DNA of 51,540 nucleotides from Nitrosomonas ureae (GTDB lineage Bacteria; Pseudomonadota; Gammaproteobacteria; Burkholderiales; Nitrosomonadaceae): the NCBI GenBank assembly GCA_945872825.1, contig CAMCBD010000008.1, forward strand, positions 1 to 51,540, given 5' to 3'. Shown piece after piece: positions 46,161 through 51,540 of the stretch (positions are counted from its first letter, which is position 1; every line of letters starts with the position of its first letter). The notes beneath the pieces are model-generated. The model was given only the letters and a program-made list of their open reading frames with translations. It searched no databases and had not been told where the DNA came from. Position numbers and translations under genes: made by a program.

Positions 46161-47244
46161 CAGGATGAAAAAACAACGTGTGATTGTCGGTATGTCAGGT
46201 GGTGTTGATTCATCCGTGGCAGCTTATTTGCTGAAACAACAGGGTTACGATGTCATTGGGTTGTTTATGAAAAACTGGGAAGATGATGATACCGATAAGT
46301 ATTGTTCTTCCCGCCAGGATTTTTTAGATGCGGTATCCGTCGCGGATGTGATTGATATTCCGATCGAGGTGGTGAATTTCTCGGTCGAATATAAGGATCG
46401 GGTTTTTTCGCATTTTCTTTCTGAATATCAGGCTGGCCGGACACCGAATCCTGATGTGCTGTGCAACGCCGAAATTAAATTCAAGGCATTTCTGGACCAT
46501 GCGTATAAACTGGATGCGGATTGTATTGCCACAGGCCATTATGCTCAGGTGCGCAAAGTCGGCGGTATATTTCAATTATTAAAAGGTGAAGACGGCACTA
46601 AAGATCAGAGCTATTTCTTATACCGTTTGAATCAAATACAACTTGCCAGTACATTATTTCCTATTGGGCATCTTTATAAACGCGAAGTCCGTAAGATAGC
46701 CAAACAATTAAAGTTACCTAATTTCTCCAAAAAAGACAGCACAGGTATCTGTTTTATCGGAGAACGCCCGTTCCGGGAATTTCTCAATCGCTATCTCCCG
46801 CATGAACCTGGTGAAATCCAAACTTCCGAAGGGAAAGTAATCGGTCAGCATATCGGACTGATGTACTACACCATCGGACAGCGGCAAGGATTGGGGATCG
46901 GCGGGACACGTGATGGCAGTGATGAGCCTTGGTTTGTTTCAGCCAAAGATATGACCAGGAATATACTGGTTGTGGTACAAGGCCATAATCACCCTGATCT
47001 GCTTCGGTCATCACTAAAAGCTGCCGATTTGACATGGATTAGCGGGAAACAGCCGCATTGCAACTGGGTTTATGCCGCCAAAACCCGCTATCGTCAGGTT
47101 GATGCTCCTTGCACGATTACAAATTTGACACAGGATCATTGTCAAGTAGATTTCGCACAGGATCAATGGGCTATTACGCCAGGTCAATCCGTGGTCATTT
47201 ATGAAAGTAAGGTCTGTTTAGGCGGTGGGATTATTATCGAGTAA
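46150..47244 (+). CDS. mnmA: tRNA-specific 2-thiouridylase MnmA
   Basis: Thiolates U34 of Lys, Glu and Gln tRNAs. PP-loop [18 protein letters not shown], catalytic Cys in [13 protein letters not shown], second Cys in [16 protein letters not shown], and [17 protein letters not shown]. 364 residues from ATG 46150, which overlaps nudJ by 11 bases; ATG 46165 is an alternative just after the nudJ stop. It marks the end of the conserved chromosome backbone before the accessory islet. Confidence 0.97.
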   Translation: MSHDRMKKQRVIVGMSGGVDSSVAAYLLKQQGYDVIGLFMKNWEDDDTDKYCSSRQDFLDAVSVADVIDIPIEVVNFSVEYKDRVFSHFLSEYQAGRTPNPDVLCNAEIKFKAFLDHAYKLDADCIATGHYAQVRKVGGIFQLLKGEDGTKDQSYFLYRLNQIQLASTLFPIGHLYKREVRKIAKQLKLPNFSKKDSTGICFIGERPFREFLNRYLPHEPGEIQTSEGKVIGQHIGLMYYTIGQRQGLGIGGTRDGSDEPWFVSAKDMTRNILVVVQGHNHPDLLRSSLKAADLTWISGKQPHCNWVYAAKTRYRQVDAPCTITNLTQDHCQVDFAQDQWAITPGQSVVIYESKVCLGGGIIIE

Positions 47245-47660
47245 CTCAGTGGATGTGCCATCGGCTTTGTTGCAGAGCACCCAATGAGAGATCACTATCA
47301 TGCTGAAAAACGCTTCGAATCTTATCGAAAAAAATCAGCTATAAAATCGCCTTTTCTTCGTCCTCTCCTTCTGCGTTCCAATTGCCAATAATTTGTATTA
47401 TGTTAAATTGAATAATCGCAGAAATAAATTCCGCAGAAAATACGATAAATTTTCAGAGTTTCTGGATAAGCTGTTTAGCGGTTTTCAAAATATCAGCGTT
47501 AGTCATTGAATCATCATCTAAACCCGCGTTATTCGTGCAATATCCTCATATCCGACAAGCAATAACAACTTCTGAATACATTGCTTGTCGGCTTTCTTTT
47601 GTCGAAATGAAAATCATTAGAAATTTGTAATGATTTAGTCTTTGCTCTTAGGTTGAGAAA
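47245..47660. other. Intergenic region between mnmA and the accessory islet
   Basis: About 415 bp with no recognisable gene or tRNA. It holds a strong hairpin (annotated separately) near its right end. This is the boundary between conserved core genes and the accessory islet, but no direct-repeat attachment site could be seen within the window. Confidence 0.5.
47552..47600 (+). terminator. Strong hairpin terminator
   Basis: ccgacaagcaat pairs perfectly (12 bp) with attgcttgtcgg across a 16-base loop and runs into ctttcttttg. It lies about 310 bases after mnmA and 60 before the DUF3653-like gene. Confidence 0.8.
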
Positions 47661-48089
47661 ATGAATGAGCTAATCTTTGGTATCAGCATAGAAGAAATCG
47701 AAAGAATCACTGGTGAAGATCTAAAAGCCATTAAGAAGTGGAAAAAAGGAACTAAGGAAATTCCGGAACCATCACTCAGGCTTTTAAGGCTATATCTTAA
47801 AGGCGATGCGAGCGCTTTACTGGGTGATGATTGGAAAGGATATCGTTTCTCAGGTAATTTGTTTTATGTTCCTGAGTGGAAAAACGGTTTTCCACCGCAT
47901 GAAATCAGGGCATTATTTTGGAAATGTCAACAGGTTTGGAGCTTGGAGCGGGAAATTGAGTTGCTAAAGCGAGAATTAGAAAGACGTAATGAAGAATTTG
48001 ATAGCCTTGAGGTTAAGGCTGCTTTCTATAGGCGCCAGTTAGTGCTTGAAAGCCGGTTTGGTATGATTTTACAAAGAAGTTTTATCTAA
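47661..48089 (+). CDS. DUF3653-like phage-type regulatory protein
   Basis: 142 residues. An N-terminal helix-turn-helix-like part (ISIEEIERITGEDLKAIKKWKKGTKEIPEPSLRLLRLYLKG) is followed by DDWKGYRFSGNLFYVPEWKNGFPPHEIRALFW, the pattern of DUF3653 phage proteins. A coiled coil (SLEREIELLKRELERRNEEF) ends it. It probably binds DNA as a repressor of a mobile or defence locus. It converges with hicB. Confidence 0.65.
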   Translation: MNELIFGISIEEIERITGEDLKAIKKWKKGTKEIPEPSLRLLRLYLKGDASALLGDDWKGYRFSGNLFYVPEWKNGFPPHEIRALFWKCQQVWSLEREIELLKRELERRNEEFDSLEVKAAFYRRQLVLESRFGMILQRSFI

Positions 48090-48094
48090 ATTCT

Positions 48095-48349
48095 TCAACT
48101 AAAAGATGAAACACGTTCACGAAATTCACTTGATGATGCAAGGTAAGGGAGTGGAAAGTCTGTGTGGGTTTCATCAGCAATTTTTTTTAGTGTTTGAATT
48201 GCATCAATTATTAGATTACGCGCGGTTTCAAAATCTTCTTCATATACGCTGATGTTAGGAAATTCAGCTACTCTGCCCACATATAAAATTTCATCTTCAA
48301 TTTCTTCTTTACGAATCGTAATTGAGTAAGATTCTGGATCAAATTTCAT
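48095..48349 (-). CDS. hicB: HicB-type antitoxin
   Basis: 84 residues with the HicB partial RNase H fold: YSITIRKEEIEDEILYVGRVAEFPNISVYEEDFETARNLIIDAIQTL. It is short and lacks the C-terminal DNA-binding helix-turn-helix or ribbon-helix-helix seen in many HicB proteins. The start overlaps the hicA stop in ATGA, giving the toxin-first order typical of hicAB. Confidence 0.72.
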   Translation of the reverse strand: MKFDPESYSITIRKEEIEDEILYVGRVAEFPNISVYEEDFETARNLIIDAIQTLKKIADETHTDFPLPYLASSSEFRERVSSFS

Positions 48350-48630
48350 TTTAAGTACTCCTTGATTGCGGCTTCATGCTGTTTAACAAATTTGTATAGC
48401 TTTTTGATATACGGACGTTTAACGGCTTCACCTTTATTATGACCACAATTATAGTTAGGATATTCAATTAAAGATACGGCCGGGTGTCTTGCAATTTTAT
48501 GGCCAGCACTTCCGCAGTTCTCAATTTGAAATCCTAGCGCTACAAGAAGATTGGTAAACTCACTGCATGATGTGTTTGCGCTACTGGTTAAATCATCGAG
48601 CTTTTTGATTAATTTCTCAAATTCTGACAT
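48346..48630 (-). CDS. hicA: HicA-type mRNA interferase toxin
   Basis: 94 residues. Double-stranded-RNA-binding-like fold with the active-site region GFQIENCGSAGHKIARHP, where His in GHK takes the place of the HicA catalytic His, followed by VKRPYIKKLYKFVKQHEAAIKEYLK. A 30-residue N-terminal extension precedes it. It is translationally coupled to hicB. Expected to cleave mRNA when free of the antitoxin. The call leans on both pattern and pairing. Confidence 0.7.
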   Translation of the reverse strand: MSEFEKLIKKLDDLTSSANTSCSEFTNLLVALGFQIENCGSAGHKIARHPAVSLIEYPNYNCGHNKGEAVKRPYIKKLYKFVKQHEAAIKEYLK

Positions 48631-48673
48631 ATATCAATGATCGGTGCTTTTTGCTGTCTCAGTGTATGATTTA

Positions 48674-49915
48674 CTAGTTTGATGTTTCAGTGTCAAATGT
48701 ATTTTCTTGGTTCTCCATACCTTTACAAAAAGCAGTATATTTTAGCTTATACTGTCCAACTGGTAAAAACACACCATATTCGCTTGAAATTACATGTAAA
48801 TTGAAATCATAATTATTTCCAGCACCAGCTCTTATTTTGAATTTTGGCATTTCCGATGGAGATTCAATTAAGGTAGCATCAAGAGATGGCGTGCTATTCA
48901 TGAGTGGTTTAAAAATTCCGCTGCCTGTGAGATTTTGAACTGGTCGTCGCAAATTAAGAACAAGAATTCCCTCATGTAAAAACTCTGTGTTTTTGTGGAT
49001 AATTTGATTAATTAATTCAACAGCATGCTCGGTATCTGAACGAAGTGTATTAAATGCTCTAATTTCTTCAACTGCAATGTTATCAATATCTCTACCTGAC
49101 TGTTTATTTGAAAATTCTAGAAAGCGTTCAGTTTGATAAATTAGAATTCTGTTTTTACAGATCTCATTAGCTTCTTTGATTAATTCAGGCCTTGGCCCAA
49201 TGGTTTTTCCGGAAATTCTCTCCCACCAATCTTCTTTCCTCTCTGAGGTTACAAAAATAATTGGAATATTCTTAGCTTTTGAATGCGATAAAATTTGGCG
49301 CCATATAAAATAATCTCCGTAAGGTCTATTACCATCTTTTTCTTTATCTAAATATCCAGGAGGAATTTGATTATTTTTCCTTTTTTCTGCCTCCTTTATT
49401 ATTGCGTCTAATTCATTAGCATCAAACCCATCGCCAATAGAACCACCGAATAATTTACATAGATCTTCAAGGATCGGATCGTTTTCTAAATATTTTGGAT
49501 ATTCAGATTTTGCGGTTATAACTTTATCTTTTGCCTTATCAATTTCCGGAGTTACAGCTTCGAGCAAACTATCAGCAACTTCAGCTGGTATTATTCTATT
49601 ATTCTTGAGCAGACCAACTGATTTTGCAAATTCTTTACTTAAATTATCTACTGCAACTCTAGCTTGCTCGAATGTTTCTTCAGAAGAAATAATTACTTTA
49701 GTTCTGTTTCGAATAAATTCCTCCGCAGCTTGATTAGATAACCATAACTTCCCATTAAAATTCTTCAGACTATTGATTAAGGAATTTCTAGTGCTCTCGT
49801 GATATCGGTATAAATCTAGAAGTACATTTGCATCTACTGTTAAAATACCTTTTTCCCAAATGTCAATTATTTCTTTATCAGATGGAGGGAAATACCAAGC
49901 AAATTTATTCTTCAA
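48674..49915 (-). CDS. PIN-like domain nuclease (PF18476 type)
   Basis: 413 residues. ILTVDANVLLDLYRYHESTR carries the first acidic pair, LWLSNQAAEEFIRNR the second, and RPYGDYFIWRQILSH with PIIFVTSERKEDWW the third, the layout of the stand-alone PIN-like family found in defence loci. The C-terminal 120 residues (from about 295) look like a separate beta-rich module of unknown role. Likely a metal-dependent RNase. It lies upstream of hicA on the same strand, 43 bases away, and is AT-rich. Confidence 0.7.
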   Translation of the reverse strand: MKNKFAWYFPPSDKEIIDIWEKGILTVDANVLLDLYRYHESTRNSLINSLKNFNGKLWLSNQAAEEFIRNRTKVIISSEETFEQARVAVDNLSKEFAKSVGLLKNNRIIPAEVADSLLEAVTPEIDKAKDKVITAKSEYPKYLENDPILEDLCKLFGGSIGDGFDANELDAIIKEAEKRKNNQIPPGYLDKEKDGNRPYGDYFIWRQILSHSKAKNIPIIFVTSERKEDWWERISGKTIGPRPELIKEANEICKNRILIYQTERFLEFSNKQSGRDIDNIAVEEIRAFNTLRSDTEHAVELINQIIHKNTEFLHEGILVLNLRRPVQNLTGSGIFKPLMNSTPSLDATLIESPSEMPKFKIRAGAGNNYDFNLHVISSEYGVFLPVGQYKLKYTAFCKGMENQENTFDTETSN

Positions 49916-50059
49916 GTCTCAAGCACTCCGCTATTTAAATGTTATACATTTATTTTATATTTGATATTAACGTCAACAAAGATTTTAACAACTCACAATC
50001 TAAATAATAAATGAAGAACCCCGAAACACATTTAATTTAGCAAGATATAAACAAATATT

Positions 50060-50794
50060 ATGCCAAAAAATACCAAAATAACTGATAAAACAAAAGAGAG
50101 CGATGTTGCAATCGCTCATGAACTAATACCAAAAAATGTTTCTCAAGCTATAGGAATATTTATTGGCAAATTCGCTTTTCCAGCCGCCAATGAATATGGC
50201 CAAGCATGGGCGGAAAAAGTAAGCGCATGGCGACAAGAAAATTTGTATAAGCTACTAAATAAAGCAGATCGAATGTACAACCAAAACCAGACAGACCTGA
50301 AAAAAATTCATCCACGTTTAATGCATCACATAGTTGAAGATGGATCGTGGTCAGATAGTGATCAAATGTTAGATATGTGGGCGGGTCTGTTAGCAACATC
50401 GTGTTCCGTGAACGGAGAAGATGATAGTAATTTAATATTCATAAATATTTTGAAACAAATTACTCATATTCAGGCTGTTATACTGGATTATGCGTGTGAA
50501 AATTGCAAACCAACTATCACAAAAGCAGGATTGGTTTTATGCAAGGATCAACTTTTTATAACAGTAGATCAACTCGCTGAAATTACACAAATTGAAGATT
50601 ATCATCGATTAGATAGAGAACTAGATCACATGCGCTCACTTGAGCTAATAACAATGAATGGAGGATTCATGTTTGATTCGCTTCAGGCTGATATCACACC
50701 ATCAGCATTAGGCATTCAGTTATATATTCGCTGTCAAGGATATGTTGGATCGCCCGTCGAATATTTTAATTTAAATCCAAACATTGATGCGTAA
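50060..50794 (+). CDS. Abi-alpha-like (DUF4393-type) protein
   Basis: 244 residues. The core IHPRLMHHIVEDGSWSDSDQMLDMWAGLLATSC followed by SNLIFINILKQITHIQAVIL matches the Abi-alpha pattern (all-helical, conserved W-A-x-LL, then FxxILKQL). This family was named from phage abortive infection. The C-terminal part looks like a winged-helix (VDQLAEITQIEDYHRLDRELDHMRSLELI). It is divergent from the PIN gene across about 145 bp. The call is by pattern only. Confidence 0.55.
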   Translation: MPKNTKITDKTKESDVAIAHELIPKNVSQAIGIFIGKFAFPAANEYGQAWAEKVSAWRQENLYKLLNKADRMYNQNQTDLKKIHPRLMHHIVEDGSWSDSDQMLDMWAGLLATSCSVNGEDDSNLIFINILKQITHIQAVILDYACENCKPTITKAGLVLCKDQLFITVDQLAEITQIEDYHRLDRELDHMRSLELITMNGGFMFDSLQADITPSALGIQLYIRCQGYVGSPVEYFNLNPNIDA

Positions 50795-50957
50795 GAAAGA
50801 AATAATATTTAAATTTACAATCTCATTTTTAGCAAAATGAGGAAGTCAGGGTAAAGTAGGATAGCGTTAGGGATCGGGCAGCATGCCCCCTTTCGGGTGC
50901 ATACCCTTCGCGCCGGACGACGTCGCGACCCTTGGACGTGCAGAATATTCAAGCGGC

Positions 50958-51365
50958 TTATGATAATGCATCATGTGATAATGATGCAGTGGAGCGGACG
51001 CATTCACCAACCTTTTCCATGTTCGCTTTGAATTCTTCAATCATTTCCAGGAAATCAAGATCGAACTCATCCGGTGCAAGCGTGAGAATGTGAATCTGAT
51101 TTGCAAAACTCACATAAGACAGAATACGACAAGGGAACGGATCAATAGGCGGAATGAAATCATTATCAGCCGGTTCGTAATGAATCCAAAGAAATTCACC
51201 GTCCGGTATTTCAGGATCACTTTCAAAAACAACGTATGGGATATAGCCGGACACAAGCATAATAATTTCAGCTTGGTCTAGGTTTAAACTATAAATACTG
51301 AAGTGGTCTCCTGCAACTGTCCAACCTGAGAGTAGAATTAAGCTCTGATATGGGTAGTTAATCAA
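50958..51365 (-). CDS. Hypothetical protein
   Basis: Not recognised. The 135 residues start MINYPYQSLILLSGWTVAGD and are acidic overall (PEIPDGEFLWIHYEPADND, DEFDLDFLEMIEEFKANMEK), with no signal peptide or membrane helix. Some small immunity or antidote proteins look like this, but there is no motif to prove it. It lies between the Abi-alpha-like gene and an IS3 element. The spacer 50795-50957 holds GC-rich repeats of unclear kind. Confidence 0.5.
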   Translation of the reverse strand: MINYPYQSLILLSGWTVAGDHFSIYSLNLDQAEIIMLVSGYIPYVVFESDPEIPDGEFLWIHYEPADNDFIPPIDPFPCRILSYVSFANQIHILTLAPDEFDLDFLEMIEEFKANMEKVGECVRSTASLSHDALS

Positions 51366-51459
51366 GCTCAGGCAGCCTGATGAATTGCTTGATGAAGTGG
51401 TACCGCAAAACTGGACAGGTTGTTAAGCTCTGTTATGGACACTATAGAGGATCATAATC

Positions 51460-51540
51460 ATGAGCAAGAAACGCACACAATATTCCAGTGAATTCAAAGC
51501 AAAAATAGCACTGGCTGCGATACGGGGCGATGAAACCATT
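51460..51540 (+). CDS. IS3-family transposase OrfA, partial (runs off the window)
   Basis: ATG 51460 begins MSKKRTQYSSEFKAKIALAA and continues IRGDETI to the window end. It is the N-terminal helix-turn-helix of an IS3-family OrfA. The left terminal repeat probably lies near 51402-51420 (taccgcaaaactggacaggt region). The element truncates the right side of the accessory islet. Confidence 0.88.
   Translation, partial: MSKKRTQYSSEFKAKIALAAIRGDETI

Noticed and set aside
50865-50945. GC-rich hairpins as a tRNA, 4.5S RNA or origin
   Set aside because: Short stems such as gggtgcataccc can be drawn, but they fit no known RNA, and no repeated origin-type boxes are present.

Overview
The window looks like a chromosomal segment of a betaproteobacterium, most likely a Nitrosomonas-type ammonia oxidiser. 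This rests on gene order and protein character: zapB-zapA-6S RNA, zipA-smc, the nadD-rsfS-rlmH-maf-rng operon, a homodimeric pyruvate dehydrogenase E1, a TIGR03790-type protein, and an SAH riboswitch before ahcY. No ammonia-oxidation gene lies in the window, so the genus is an inference.

Layout. 1-1140: nested, decayed insertion sequences (an IS3-type remnant abutting a broken IS30). 1.4-5.4 kb: a thioredoxin-like protein, a HAD hydrolase, 6S RNA, zapA/zapB, a double-CDGSH protein and zipA. 5.5-21 kb: housekeeping genes smc, queF, a LysM transglycosylase, an M17 aminopeptidase, thyA-folA, an ornithine-type decarboxylase with a short upstream ORF, a TIGR03790 protein, dcd, apbC/mrp, metG, an NTF2-like protein and yggS. 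22-29.4 kb: an accessory island (below). 29.5-31 kb: a GT-C type membrane glycosyltransferase. 31.4-35.2 kb: the SAM cycle genes metK, riboswitch-ahcY and metF. 35.4-41.2 kb: an unknown two-helix membrane protein, folD, aceE and aceF. 41.2-45.1 kb: nadD-rsfS-rlmH-maf-rng. 45.2-45.6 kb: debris of an IS5-type transposase and a hybrid histidine kinase. 45.7-47.2 kb: nudJ-mnmA. 47.6-51.5 kb: a small defence-flavoured islet (DUF3653-like regulator, hicA-hicB, PIN-like nuclease, Abi-alpha-like protein, an orphan) ending in a new IS3 element.

The most exciting part is 22.0-29.4 kb. Four genes lie in a row: a SEFIR protein with an iSTAND-like C-terminal part; a MoxR AAA+ ATPase; a large membrane protein that joins a CoxE-N-like helical domain, a vWA-like fold and a C-terminal FGE/C-type-lectin-fold domain; and a second, exported FGE-fold protein. 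The last 23 variable codons of the two FGE-fold domains differ in the way two variable regions of a diversity-generating retroelement (DGR) differ. Changes fall on first and second positions of NNC-type codons, third positions are fixed, there are no C/T differences, and a perfectly conserved 30-nt block follows and ends at the stop codon. This suggests a membrane-spanning conflict system whose outward-facing recognition domains are diversified by a DGR encoded elsewhere in the genome. The SEFIR gene and the large membrane gene carry three frame lesions between them, so in this sequence the system is either decaying, switched off, or affected by sequencing errors. The surrounding intergenic DNA was duplicated along with the FGE module and is full of palindromic repeats.
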